Part shown: positions 55,921 to 64,000 of the stretch, in pieces | Layout: every line of letters starts with the position of its first letter | How positions within the stretch are numbered: position 1 is the first letter of the stretch | Assembly: GCF_009696265.1 (NCBI RefSeq) | Contig: NZ_VUMH01000001.1 | Location: forward strand, 248,001-312,000 | DNA: 64,000 bases | Direction: 5' to 3' | Source of the DNA: Desulfovibrio porci | GTDB lineage: Bacteria > Desulfobacterota > Desulfovibrionia > Desulfovibrionales > Desulfovibrionaceae | Notes under the pieces: generated by a model | Seen by the model: only the letters and a program-made list of their open reading frames with translations | Databases searched by the model: none | What the model was told of the DNA's origin: nothing | Translations under genes and position numbers: made by a program

Positions 55921-56216
55921 TTTTCTTCCTCTGGTAAAAGGAGCCGATAAAAGCGGTAAAAAGTTGATGGATCTAATTTAGACTATTTTACTCTTGTTTT
56001 TCCCTAACGCATGGTGACGTATCCGTCAAGTCATTCGTTCCGAAGGTGAAAAATATGTGCGCCGTGTCGCTCGGCGACCCTTTGTGGAAAAATTCGCAAA
56101 AGTTTTTTGCCGGAAAAAGATACAAAAAGCCCTACAAAAATGTTACCCTTTACTTAAACGAATACAAAACTGGCAGTCTGCTTTTGTAGTTCAGCCAGTT
56201 TTTTGGAGGACAGGCC
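55921..56216. promoter_or_regulatory. Divergent control region between two rrf2-type genes
   Basis: 296 bases without a gene. It is AT-rich at both ends, with TTTACTTAAACGAA close to the plus-strand gene. I see no clear -35/-10 pair or long palindrome. It must hold the promoters of both regulators. Confidence 0.5.
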
Positions 56217-56702
56217 ATGAAGCTTTCGGCTAAAACGCGTTATGCGGCACGGATTCTTTTTTATATGGCAAAGCACAATCCGAGCGAACCGGTTTCCTCC
56301 AACCTGCTTGCCGCGAAAACCGGCATAAGCTCGCAGTTCATTGAGCAGATTCTGCGTCAGCTCAGACTTGCCGGAATTACCGGCAGCGTGCGCGGCGCCA
56401 AGGGGGGGCATACTCTGCTGCGCAAACCGGAGGAACTGACCTTCGGCTGCATCGTCAGGCTGATGGAGGGCGGCATTGAGCTGACCAGTTGCCTAGAAAG
56501 TCCGGAAGCCTGTGCCCGCTTCGGCGACTGCGCGGTACGCAATGCCTGGGAAAGCCTGCAGGGTACGCTTGACGGAGCGCTTGAATCCATCACGCTGGAT
56601 GATATTTTGCGTAACGAAGCACTCTGCCCCGCTCTGTCCCCTCCGGATCCATCCCCGGACGCATCGGAACGCGATCTCCGTATCGCGCCTCCGTCTCCGT
56701 GA
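56217..56702 (+). CDS. Rrf2-family regulator with three cluster cysteines
   Basis: The 161-residue winged-helix protein starts MKLSAKTRYAARILFYMAKH. The DNA-binding half has GISSQFIEQILRQLRLAG and SVRGAKGGH, and the effector half has C92, C99 and C105 (SCLESPEACARFGDCAV), the C-x6-C-x5-C layout of iron-sulfur Rrf2 sensors. It ends with a Pro/Ser-rich tail. A strong terminator follows. It lies between the mini-hmc and the HdrED-like operon, so redox control of either is plausible. Confidence 0.9.
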   Translation: MKLSAKTRYAARILFYMAKHNPSEPVSSNLLAAKTGISSQFIEQILRQLRLAGITGSVRGAKGGHTLLRKPEELTFGCIVRLMEGGIELTSCLESPEACARFGDCAVRNAWESLQGTLDGALESITLDDILRNEALCPALSPPDPSPDASERDLRIAPPSP

Positions 56703-56744
56703 GGGCTTTTCCGTCAAACCGCTGGATCCCCTTCTCTCCTCCAG

Positions 56745-56797
56745 GCAGAAAAAATTTTTTGAGGCTTGCTCAAAAAATTTTTTCTGCTCTTTTTTTT
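56745..56797 (+). terminator. Intrinsic terminator after the Rrf2-type gene
   Basis: Nineteen-base perfect arms (GCAGAAAAAATTTTTTGAG) with a five-base loop, 56745-56787, then TCTTTTTTTT. Confidence 0.9.
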
Positions 56798-56937
56798 GCA
56801 TAATATAGTTGATTTATTTAAATAAAATTATTTCACTCAAGATTACTATGATTCCTCGGAATCACGCCGAGATCTTTGCATTTTTGTGAATTTCCGTTAT
56901 CAGAAGTGACTCGGCGCGTACCTTGACTTTCCCATTT

Positions 56938-56969
56938 TTGTGACCAATTCCCAATAAGACAGGTCACAA
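56938..56969. promoter_or_regulatory. Spaced inverted repeat upstream of the HdrED-like operon
   Basis: TTGTGACC-N16-GGTCACAA, perfect eight-base arms, centred about 160 bp before the membrane-subunit start. It resembles two half-sites on neighbouring faces of the helix, or a hairpin in a long leader. TTGACT lies 15 bases upstream. The remaining 300 bases before the gene hold no coding frame. Confidence 0.4.
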
Positions 56970-57114
56970 CAATGAGGCTGGGCGCGTGCGTAATTTGGGG
57001 TGAGGTTGAAAGGCAAGCAGGCGTATGCCGGGCTTGTTGCGGCGACACCGGCCCGGGGCCGATGTCCCGGCAAACCCATGATGCAGCGGCATCTTGACTT
57101 ACGGGAGAAAACGC

Positions 57115-58056
57115 ATGACCACTCTGTTCTACATTTTGGGCTACCTGGCGGTAGTCGGCTTTATTTGCCTGGCCTACTTGAAAATCAAGTCGTACATGGC
57201 GGCCAGCCCTCTGCACGTACGCTGGGAACTCTATCCTGTGCCCCATGAAGGCGTCAAAAAAGCCGCGTACGGCGGCAGCTTCATGGAAGAAAAGGAATGG
57301 TGGACCAAGCCCCGCCACATTTCGCACTGGGGCGACATCAAGGGCATTCTGGTGGAAGTGCTTTGCCTGCACGCTACCCTAGAACATAATCCGAAGCTCT
57401 GGCTGCGCACCTATCCCTTTCATGTGGGCATGTACATGCTCATGGGCGGCACCATCATCGTGATTCTGGCCGTTCTCGCCCAGATGCTCGGCATGGATCC
57501 GCAAGGCGGCTTCATGATTTTCGTGAGCAATGTGATCAGCGCCGTGGTGCTGCTGGGCGCGTTCTGCATCGTGGGCGGCGGCATCGCCCTGATCCAGCGC
57601 CGCCGCAGCGACGAAGGCCTGAAAAAATACACCACGCCCGAACACTTCCTCAACCTGGGCGCCTTCGTGCTCTTCGGCCTGCTGACGCTGGCGGCCTGGG
57701 CCTTCAATCCTTCGTACTTCGAACTGGCCCGCACCTTTATTCACAATCTGTTCACCTTCACCTTCCAGCCCCTGCCCAGCGTTTTCTTCACCCTGAATCT
57801 GCTGGTGGGCTTTTTCCTGCTGATCTGGATTCCCGTGACCAACATGGGCCATCTGATCATGAAATATTTCATGTACCACGACATCCGCTGGGGCGATGAA
57901 CCCACCAACTACAGCGACAAGAACAAGAAAAAGATCGGCGAGATGCTCAAGTACAACGTGACCTGGTCCGCGGACCATATCGCCGGCGACGGCAGCCCCA
58001 AGACCTGGGTGGATGTGGCCACCACCAATCCCGCAGCCCCCAAGAAAGAAGACTAG
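57115..58056 (+). CDS. HdrE/DsrM/NarI-type menaquinol-linked membrane subunit
   Basis: A 313-residue inner-membrane protein. The start at 57115 follows GGGAG. A first helix (residues 4-24) is followed by a hydrophilic loop of about 75 residues and then four more helices (about 105-128, 138-162, 184-203, 222-247). Histidines at RTYPFHVGMYML and NMGHLIMKYFMYH are candidate haem b ligands. It probably oxidises or reduces menaquinone and passes electrons to the HdrD-like subunit encoded 11 bases downstream. The pair resembles DsrMK but lacks dsrJOP. Confidence 0.82.
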   Translation: MTTLFYILGYLAVVGFICLAYLKIKSYMAASPLHVRWELYPVPHEGVKKAAYGGSFMEEKEWWTKPRHISHWGDIKGILVEVLCLHATLEHNPKLWLRTYPFHVGMYMLMGGTIIVILAVLAQMLGMDPQGGFMIFVSNVISAVVLLGAFCIVGGGIALIQRRRSDEGLKKYTTPEHFLNLGAFVLFGLLTLAAWAFNPSYFELARTFIHNLFTFTFQPLPSVFFTLNLLVGFFLLIWIPVTNMGHLIMKYFMYHDIRWGDEPTNYSDKNKKKIGEMLKYNVTWSADHIAGDGSPKTWVDVATTNPAAPKKED

Positions 58057-58067
58057 GGAGTTCCGAA

Positions 58068-59663
58068 ATGAAAGATAATCTGCGTTTGAGCGATGTTTCC
58101 ACTGTCGAAGGACAGATGGTCAGCATTGATCCCAATACTCTTCCCGAGCTCACCCTGGACGTGAAGGCCATGCCCTGGAAGCCGTTCACCGACGAGCAGA
58201 AGGAAAATACGGCCTGTATTCTGGACGACGTGTGCGTGCTGAATATTCCCAAGCCCAAAAATCAGCAGGAAGAAGAGGAACTGGTCAACAAGTTCCTCAA
58301 CGGCATGCGCAAGCTCTTCTCCAAGGAAAATAACTGGACCTTCCTGCCCATGCTGGAAACCAGCATGGACAACTGCGTGCAGTGCAACTCCTGCTCCGCC
58401 GCCTGCCATCTCTTTGAAATGTCCGGCGAGAACGAGATGTACCGGCCCAATTTCCGCTCGGAAATCTTCCGCCGCATCTACAAGCAGTATGTGAAAAAAG
58501 AGCCCTTCGCCAAATGGCGTTACGGCGACATGGGCCTGAACTGGAAAACCGTCGCCCGCCTCGGCGAACTGGCCTACCGCTGCAACCTCTGCCGCCGTTG
58601 CGCCCAGACCTGCCCCATCGGCGTGGACAACGGCCTCATCGCCCGTGAAATCCGCAAGCTGTTCAGCCAGGAGTTGGGCATCTACCCCCGCGAGCTGCAC
58701 GAAAAGGGCACCATCAACCAGATGAAGGTGGGTTCTTCCACCGGCATGACGCCCGAAGTGGTCAAGGAAAACGTGGAGTTCATCGACGAGGACTACACGG
58801 AAATCACCGGCGTGGGCATCCATACCCCCTTTGACGTGCAGGGCGCGGACATCATGCTGCTGCACAATGCCGGCGAAATCATGGCCTGGCCCGAAAACAT
58901 CGCCGCCTTCTCCCTGATCTTCCAGGAAGCCGGTCTGTCCTGGACCCTGTCCAGCAAGGCTGTGGCCTATGACGGCGTGAACTACGGCGTGTTCTACGAC
59001 GACGCCCAGACCGCGCGCATCGCCCTGCAGCACATGATGGCCGCCAAGGAACTGGGCGTCAAAAAGATCGTCATCGGCGAATGCGGCCATGCCCACAAGG
59101 CCCTGACTGTCATCGCCGACCGCGTGATTCCCTTTGAATACCAGGTGCCGCGCGAATCCTGCTACGTGACCCTGCGGGACATTGTCATGTCCGGCCGCCT
59201 CAAGCTCGACCCCGCGCGCAACGATTTCCCGGTGACTCTGCACGACCCGTGCAACGCGGTGCGCCTGATGGGCATCGTGCAGCCGCAACGCGAAATCCTG
59301 CACAAGATCGCGCCCCAGTTCCGTGAAATGCCCTGCCACGGCGTGGACAACTACTGCTGCGGCGGCGGTTCCGGCTTCGCCATCATGACCCGCAACAACA
59401 TCGACGAATGGCGCGGCAACATCTCCGGACGCAAAAAGATGTGGCAGATCGGCGAAGCCTTCAAGGACTGCCTCGGACCCGAGACCAAGAAGTACATCTG
59501 CGCCCCCTGCTCCAACTGCAAGGGCCAGATCCGCGAACTGCTGGAGCACAACGACCTGTATTCCAAAAACAGCTTCGCTTATGGCGGCCTGGTGGAACTG
59601 ATCGTCAACGCCATGACCAACACCAATCCCGGCTTTATCAAGTGGGAAGGCGACGAAGAGTAG
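58068..59663 (+). CDS. HdrD/DsrK-type iron-sulfur CCG-domain protein
   Basis: A 531-residue soluble protein paired with the membrane subunit. Two [4Fe-4S] motifs (CVQCNSCSAAC at about residue 105, CNLCRRCAQTCPIG at about 172) precede two CCG domains (DPCNAVRLMG with NYCCGGGSGF near 430, and CAPCSNCKGQ near 485), the site of the noncubane cluster in HdrB/HdrD. An acidic N-terminal 100 residues is extra relative to HmcF. It probably couples the menaquinone pool to a cytoplasmic thiol-disulfide pair. It is a paralogue of the HmcF-like protein 4.5 kb upstream. Confidence 0.87.
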   Translation: MKDNLRLSDVSTVEGQMVSIDPNTLPELTLDVKAMPWKPFTDEQKENTACILDDVCVLNIPKPKNQQEEEELVNKFLNGMRKLFSKENNWTFLPMLETSMDNCVQCNSCSAACHLFEMSGENEMYRPNFRSEIFRRIYKQYVKKEPFAKWRYGDMGLNWKTVARLGELAYRCNLCRRCAQTCPIGVDNGLIAREIRKLFSQELGIYPRELHEKGTINQMKVGSSTGMTPEVVKENVEFIDEDYTEITGVGIHTPFDVQGADIMLLHNAGEIMAWPENIAAFSLIFQEAGLSWTLSSKAVAYDGVNYGVFYDDAQTARIALQHMMAAKELGVKKIVIGECGHAHKALTVIADRVIPFEYQVPRESCYVTLRDIVMSGRLKLDPARNDFPVTLHDPCNAVRLMGIVQPQREILHKIAPQFREMPCHGVDNYCCGGGSGFAIMTRNNIDEWRGNISGRKKMWQIGEAFKDCLGPETKKYICAPCSNCKGQIRELLEHNDLYSKNSFAYGGLVELIVNAMTNTNPGFIKWEGDEE

Positions 59664-59695
59664 TCCGCGCAGTACGCTGACGACGGAGACTCTCA

Positions 59696-59720
59696 GGGGG
59701 GCGCAAGCCCCCCCTTTTTT
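59696..59720 (+). terminator. Intrinsic terminator of the HdrED-like operon
   Basis: GGGGGGC-GCAA-GCCCCCC followed by six T, 33 bases after the stop. A textbook terminator. Confidence 0.92.
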
Positions 59721-60490
59721 ACGCCCTTTTTTCGCGGCTCCGTACCGTCTTCTTCGTTCCCTCACCCGTCGCCGCTGGTTGTCGCCGGGCTGATTCCTCA
59801 CGGTCTCTGATGACCCCACACTGCCGCCAGGGCAGGGCATACACATCTAAAAAACCTTTATTTATTGGCTCGATAAACCAGTAACGGGCAAAAAGAGGTA
59901 AAGCCGCCTTTGCTCCGCCGGAACGAAGCACAGGCGGATGGCTGGTGCCGGGAGCATCCTGAAAACTGCGCCGGCCGTTGCCGCGCCGGCGGCTTGCTTG
60001 AGCCGTTCACGGCGAAGCCGTGTTACGGAACAAAACAGCATCGCTACAGATAGCGACAGTGACTTCCCTGGACACAATTTCGTGTAACTCATTGCTGTCT
60101 TCAGCCGTAGCTGGCAGTGCTGTCTTTATCCGTACGGCTCACAAGCTCGCCTACGGCTAAAGCTCCTGCGTCGCAACGGCTGAAGCAAGATTTTTCGGCG
60201 CGGGTAAGGAAAATGGCGCTTTTTGCGCGGAAACCGACCGGAAGGCGGCCCAAAGGGCCGTGCCCGTTGGCGAGCGTAGCGAGCTTACGGGCATCGAGAG
60301 CCGTGAGCAGCAAAAAGCGCCGGATGACGCCGCCAGCGCCGGCAAGGCTGGCATTGACGGATAATCACAGCAAATAACAGACCGGCAAAACTGAAATTAA
60401 ATGCGTCGGCCATGGCCGCCAGGGTAGTTTCACTTGCCTTTATTCCTTAAGAGCTATAGTATTTTTTATGCGTAAGTGAGGTAATTCACG
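59721..60490. other. Gene-free stretch rich in inverted repeats
   Basis: About 770 bases without a convincing gene; the short open frames here have no ribosome site or domain. It holds many hairpins. The largest has perfect 12-base arms (GGCGCTTTTTGC at 60215-60226 and complement at 60310-60321) enclosing two smaller hairpins, CGGCCC-AAA-GGGCCG and GCCCGT...ACGGGC. It may be a structured RNA, a dispersed repeat or a remnant of a lost element. Confidence 0.5.
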
Positions 60491-60525
60491 GATATTTCTT
60501 GGGAAAAGCCCAAACCGTGGAAATA

Positions 60526-60554
60526 TTGACAAGGCGACACATCCAGTATTCTAT
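60526..60554 (+). promoter_or_regulatory. Possible sigma70 promoter of the DUF305 gene
   Basis: TTGACA at 60526-60531 is a perfect -35; TTCTAT at 60549-60554 gives a 17-bp spacer, with TATATA just after. The leader to the start codon would be about 190 bases. A hairpin with arms ATATTTC/GAAATAT lies just upstream. Confidence 0.45.
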
Positions 60555-60754
60555 ATAGCCGTTTCTCACGCGCCGACCCCCCTCTCATGGGCAAATACGT
60601 GGGCGCTTGTACACGGTGAATGCTGAACGTATATTTTAAACGGTCTGCCGCGTGTGCGCGCCCGGTTCGGCCGGGGCGCTTCGTGAGGCCGGAACGGCAA
60701 GTCGAAGCCGGGCCAAGCCGCACAGGCAGCTTTACTATTTTAATGGAGCTAACC

Positions 60755-61351
60755 ATGCGTAACATACTCTATATAAGTCTTCTTTTCCTTCTCCTGGCGG
60801 CCTTGCCCGCGCAGGCGGCGGAACGGAATATGGGCGATCACGCGATGACGCCTTCTGACCGGATGGAAGCCGGGCAGATGATGGCCCATGACCAGGTCGC
60901 CTACTCCGACCGGGCCTATCTTTCCGGCATGATCGCCCACCACGAAGGGGCGGTGCAGATGTCCGAAGCCCTGCTGGCCGCGCCCAAGAAACAGCAGGAT
61001 CCGCAAGTGGCCGCCTGGGCCGGGCAGATCATCAAAGCCCAAAAAGGCGAAATCGCGCAGATGAAAGCCTGGCTCAAGGATGTGGGCGGGCTGGATCAAC
61101 ATGCCTATGACGCCATGCGTCATGAGATGCAGAACATGATGCACATGTATACGTCTTCCAATCCCAATGTGCAGTTTGTGCAGCAGATGCTGCCCCACCA
61201 CGGCATGGCGGTGACGATGACCGTGCCCGTGCTTGTGCATTCGCAGAAAGCGGATCTACTCAAGCTGGGCCAGGAAATCATCGAAGCCCAGGCCGCGGAG
61301 ATGCACGCCTTCAGAGTCTGGCTTAACGTCCGGGGCGATCACAACATCTAA
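60755..61351 (+). CDS. Exported DUF305 family protein (ferritin-like fold)
   Basis: The 198-residue protein starts at 60755 (TGGAGC upstream) and opens with a signal peptide (MRNILYISLLFLLLAALPAQ, cleaved near AQA). The mature part has the two DUF305 repeats, each with a paired histidine motif: GMIAHHEGAVQMS and QMLPHHGMAVTMT. It is rich in Met and His. Family members are four-helix, ferritin-like periplasmic proteins often found beside copper genes; metal binding here is inference. The hydrogenase genes follow after 200 bases. Confidence 0.88.
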   Translation: MRNILYISLLFLLLAALPAQAAERNMGDHAMTPSDRMEAGQMMAHDQVAYSDRAYLSGMIAHHEGAVQMSEALLAAPKKQQDPQVAAWAGQIIKAQKGEIAQMKAWLKDVGGLDQHAYDAMRHEMQNMMHMYTSSNPNVQFVQQMLPHHGMAVTMTVPVLVHSQKADLLKLGQEIIEAQAAEMHAFRVWLNVRGDHNI

Positions 61352-61366
61352 ACGAGAGAGGGTTGT

Positions 61367-61437
61367 TCCGACGGCAGGGGGCTGCTGTCGGAGCAGGGGC
61401 TTACGCAATGGGGGGCACTGCGCCGCACGGCGCAGTG
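61367..61437 (+). terminator. Two hairpins between DUF305 and hydrogenase genes
   Basis: First, 61367-61392: 11-base arms with one G-U pair (TCCGACGGCAG). Second, 61416-61437: a 22-bp near-palindrome with ten-base arms (CACTGCGCCG) and a CA centre. Neither has a U-tract; together they may end the DUF305 message or shape the hydrogenase leader. Confidence 0.45.
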
Positions 61438-61553
61438 GTTTCTGTGCTTGCGTCCGGTAAACGGCGCGCACCCTCGGCCGGGGCCGGGCGGCTCCGGGCC
61501 GCCCTGATGCGAACATTATTGGAGTTGTAATTCAGTATTGAGGTAGAATAACT

Positions 61554-62672
61554 ATGGCACATCTTGAAACAACCGCTGAAATGCTGCGCAACCGCGGCGT
61601 CAGCCGCCGGGATTTTCTGAAATTCTGCGCGATCACCAGCGTGGCGCTGGGGCTTGGTCCAGGTTCGGATATGGTCATGGCCCAGGCGCTGTCCACCAAA
61701 CCGCGTCTCCCCGTGCTCTGGATCAACGGGCTTTCCTGCTCCTGCTGTACGGAATCCTTTTTGCGCACGGCCCATCCCCTTGCTACGGACATCGTTCTTT
61801 CCATGATCGCCCTGGACTACCAGGACACCATCATGGCCGCCGCCGGAGAACAGGCCACGGCCGCCTATGACGAAGCGATCAGCAAATACAAGGGACAGTA
61901 TATTCTGGCCGTGGAAGGCAATACGCCCATGAACGGCCAAGGCATGTACTGCATTGACGGCGGCAAGCCCTTCCTGAACAAGCTCACGCGCGGCGTGGAG
62001 AACGCCAGGGCCGTGGTGGCCTGGGGCACCTGCGCCTCCTGGGGCTGCGTACAGGCGGCCAACCCCAATCCCACGGCGGCCACGCCACTGCACAAACTCT
62101 TTCCCAACAAACCCCAGCTCAAGGTGCCCGGCTGCCCGGCCATCCCGGAAGTCATGAGCGCCATTCTGGCCTATATCATCACCTATGACCGCCTGCCCGC
62201 TCTGGATTCTCAGGGACGGCCGGAAATGTTCTACGGCAAACGCGTGCATGACCAGTGCTACCGCCGGGCTCACTTTGACGCCGGCGAATTTGTGGAATCC
62301 TGGGACGACGAAGGCGCCCGCTCGGGCCTCTGCCTGTATAAAATGGGCTGCAAAGGCCCCACCACCTACAATGCCTGCCCGTCCACGCGCTGGAACAACG
62401 GCGTTTCCTTTCCCATCCAGTCCGGACACGGCTGCATAGGCTGTTCGGAACAGAATTTCTGGGATCAGGGATCCTTCTACGACCGCATCACCACCATTCC
62501 GCACTTCGGCACCAACGCCACGGCCGAGACCGTGGGCGTGGCCGCCGTGGCCGGTGTGGCCGCCGGCGTGGCCGTGCACGGCGTGGCCAGCATGGTCCGT
62601 CACGCCCGCTGTCCCGAAAAGAAGGCCGACGGCGTTTCCGTCTCTGCCGACACCAACGACTCAAACAGCTAA
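61554..62672 (+). CDS. Periplasmic [NiFe] hydrogenase small subunit, six-cysteine (HyaA-like) type
   Basis: Electron-transfer subunit of a group 1 [NiFe] hydrogenase (372 residues). A Tat signal ([19 protein letters not shown]) exports the folded dimer. Proximal-cluster cysteines are C62, C64, C65, C160, C165 and C194: the same spacing as the six cysteines of the oxygen-tolerant E. coli HyaA (17, 19, 20, 115, 120, 149). Distal and medial ligands follow ([26 protein letters not shown]). A C-terminal hydrophobic stretch (about 325-345) could anchor it to the membrane. No cytochrome b partner is seen before the window ends. Confidence 0.93.
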   Translation: MAHLETTAEMLRNRGVSRRDFLKFCAITSVALGLGPGSDMVMAQALSTKPRLPVLWINGLSCSCCTESFLRTAHPLATDIVLSMIALDYQDTIMAAAGEQATAAYDEAISKYKGQYILAVEGNTPMNGQGMYCIDGGKPFLNKLTRGVENARAVVAWGTCASWGCVQAANPNPTAATPLHKLFPNKPQLKVPGCPAIPEVMSAILAYIITYDRLPALDSQGRPEMFYGKRVHDQCYRRAHFDAGEFVESWDDEGARSGLCLYKMGCKGPTTYNACPSTRWNNGVSFPIQSGHGCIGCSEQNFWDQGSFYDRITTIPHFGTNATAETVGVAAVAGVAAGVAVHGVASMVRHARCPEKKADGVSVSADTNDSNS

Positions 62673-62684
62673 GGAATCATATCC

Positions 62685-64000
62685 ATGGCCTACGAATATA
62701 CCACGCAAGGATATACAGTTATTGACGCGGGCCGCCGCGTCGTGGTGGACCCGGTCACCCGTATTGAAGGGCATCTGCGCTGCGAGGTGAATCTGGACGA
62801 ACAGAACGTCATCACCAACGCGGTGTCTTGCGGCACCATCTTCCGCGGCATCGAGATCATCCTGAAAGGACGCGACCCCCGCGACGCCTGGGCCTTTGTG
62901 GAACGCATCTGCGGCGTCTGCACCGGCACCCACGCCCTGGCCTCGGTGCACGCCGTGGAAGACGCCCTGGGCATCGACATCCCGGACAACGCCAACATCA
63001 TCCGCAATATGATGCAGCTCTGCCTGATGTACCATGACCACCTGGTGCACATGTACCATCTGGCTGGTCTGGACTGGGTGGATGTGGTCTCGGCCTCCAA
63101 GGGCGATCCGGAAGCTGCCTCGGCCCTGGCCCAGAAGCTCTCGCCCTGGCCCAATTCCTCGCCCGGCTATTTCAAATCGGTCAAGGACCGGCTGCTCAAG
63201 GTCATCGAATCCGGCAACCTCGGCATTTTCACCAACGGCTACTGGGGCCATCCGGCCTACAAACTGCCGCCCGAAGCCAATCTGATGGTCGTGGCCCACT
63301 ATCTGGAAGCCCTGGACTTCCAGAAGGACGTCATTCACATCCATACCATCTTCGGCGGCAAGAACCCCCATCCCAACTGGCTGGTGGGCGGCGTACCCTG
63401 TTCCCTGAACCTGGACGCCTACGGCGCGGCCGACGTCATCAACCAGGAGCGCCTGGAGTACATCCTCCAGGTCATCGAGCGCTGCCGGGTCTTCGCCCAA
63501 CAGGTGGTGATTCCCGACACCCTGGCCCTGGCGGGTTTCTACAAGGACTGGCTCGGCATCGGCAGCGGCCTGTCCAAACTCTCGGTGCTGGCCTACGGGG
63601 CCATTCCGGATATCGCCAACGACTTTTCGGACAAAAGCCTCCTGCTGCCGCGCGGCGCGATTATCAACGGCAACTTTGAGGAAGTCCTGCCCGTCAACCT
63701 CACAGACCCGGATGAAATTCAGGAGAGCGTCAACCACTCATGGTATGACTATCCCCAGGGCAAGGTGGGCCTGCATCCCTTTGACGGCGTCACCGACCCC
63801 AACTATCAACCCGGTCCCGGCATCAAGGGCACGCCCACAGATCTTAAGCAGGTGGACGAGCAGGCGCGCTATTCCTGGCTGAAAACCCCGCTCTGGCGCG
63901 GCAATCAGATGGAAGTGGGCCCGCTGGCCCGCGTGCTGGTGGGCTACGCCAAAAAAGACGACGCCATCAAGGGGATGGTGGATGATTTCTGCGGCCGTCT
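62685..64000 (+). CDS. [NiFe] hydrogenase large subunit, 3' end outside the window
   Basis: Catalytic subunit that splits or forms hydrogen. The visible 438 residues start [18 protein letters not shown], 12 bases after the small subunit stop. The first nickel motif [20 protein letters not shown] (about residue 75) is intact; [19 protein letters not shown] and [10 protein letters not shown] are family marks. The second nickel motif (DPCxxCxxH) and the C-terminal processing site lie beyond the end, as would accessory and maturation genes. Confidence 0.96.
   Translation, partial: MAYEYTTQGYTVIDAGRRVVVDPVTRIEGHLRCEVNLDEQNVITNAVSCGTIFRGIEIILKGRDPRDAWAFVERICGVCTGTHALASVHAVEDALGIDIPDNANIIRNMMQLCLMYHDHLVHMYHLAGLDWVDVVSASKGDPEAASALAQKLSPWPNSSPGYFKSVKDRLLKVIESGNLGIFTNGYWGHPAYKLPPEANLMVVAHYLEALDFQKDVIHIHTIFGGKNPHPNWLVGGVPCSLNLDAYGAADVINQERLEYILQVIERCRVFAQQVVIPDTLALAGFYKDWLGIGSGLSKLSVLAYGAIPDIANDFSDKSLLLPRGAIINGNFEEVLPVNLTDPDEIQESVNHSWYDYPQGKVGLHPFDGVTDPNYQPGPGIKGTPTDLKQVDEQARYSWLKTPLWRGNQMEVGPLARVLVGYAKKDDAIKGMVDDFCGR

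Noticed and set aside
57115..59663. Calling the pair dsrM and dsrK
   Set aside because: dsrJOP are absent and the HdrD-like subunit has a distinct N-terminal domain, so only family level is supported.
59862..60313. Short minus-strand open frames in the gene-free region
   Set aside because: No Shine-Dalgarno, no recognisable domain, and they run through strong inverted repeats.

Overview
The window (about 60% G+C) reads as chromosome from a sulfate- or sulfite-reducing Desulfovibrionaceae bacterium (Desulfovibrio/Bilophila type). The evidence is an HmcE/HmcF-like redox module beside rrf1- and rrf2-like regulators, a second HdrE/HdrD-type (DsrMK-family) pair, a multihaem class III-type cytochrome, a Tat-exported [NiFe] hydrogenase, and sigma54-controlled uptake operons.

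Layout. 1-2543: a TPR protein cut by the window edge, then recJ. 2611-15675: a 13-kb block entirely on the minus strand. In transcription order it holds a sigma54 activator (copy 2), an MFS carrier and an amidase, a second and nearly identical sigma54 activator (copy 1), a tripartite tricarboxylate transporter (tctABC), a CoA-acylating aldehyde dehydrogenase and a SucCD-type CoA ligase. Each activator gene is followed by the same unit: two TGTC-N10-GACA sites 30 bp apart, an intrinsic terminator, and a -24/-12 promoter at nearly the same distance. Chemically the block imports a carboxylate, activates it to an acyl-CoA and reduces that to an aldehyde, with an amide as a possible second source. 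Sulfoacetate to sulfoacetaldehyde is an attractive but unproven reading.

15733-18763: a Sel1-repeat lipoprotein-like/periplasmic protein, a small membrane protein, a GIY-YIG protein, a LysE exporter and a DUF177 protein. 18870-25049: rpmF-plsX-fabH-fabG-acpP-fabF-glyA. 25177-36398: a deaminase, ribD-ribE-ribH, nusB, leuS, holA, radC, lon and prmC. 36515-50972: tRNA-Thr, -Tyr and -Gly, tuf, rpmG, tRNA-Trp, secE, nusG, rplK, rplA, rplJ, rplL, rpoB and rpoC in the classical order, with leader and attenuator structures. 51070-51753: an MgtC-family protein.

51999-64000 is the redox region: a small unknown protein, a three-haem cytochrome with HmcE- and HmcF-like partners, rrf1/rrf2 in convergent orientation, a divergent cysteine-bearing Rrf2 regulator, an HdrE/HdrD-like pair, about 1 kb of gene-free structured DNA, a DUF305 protein, and a [NiFe] hydrogenase whose small subunit has the six-cysteine proximal-cluster pattern of oxygen-tolerant enzymes. 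The large subunit runs off the window end.

All calls come from reading the sequence and remembered family knowledge. No database search or structure computation was run.
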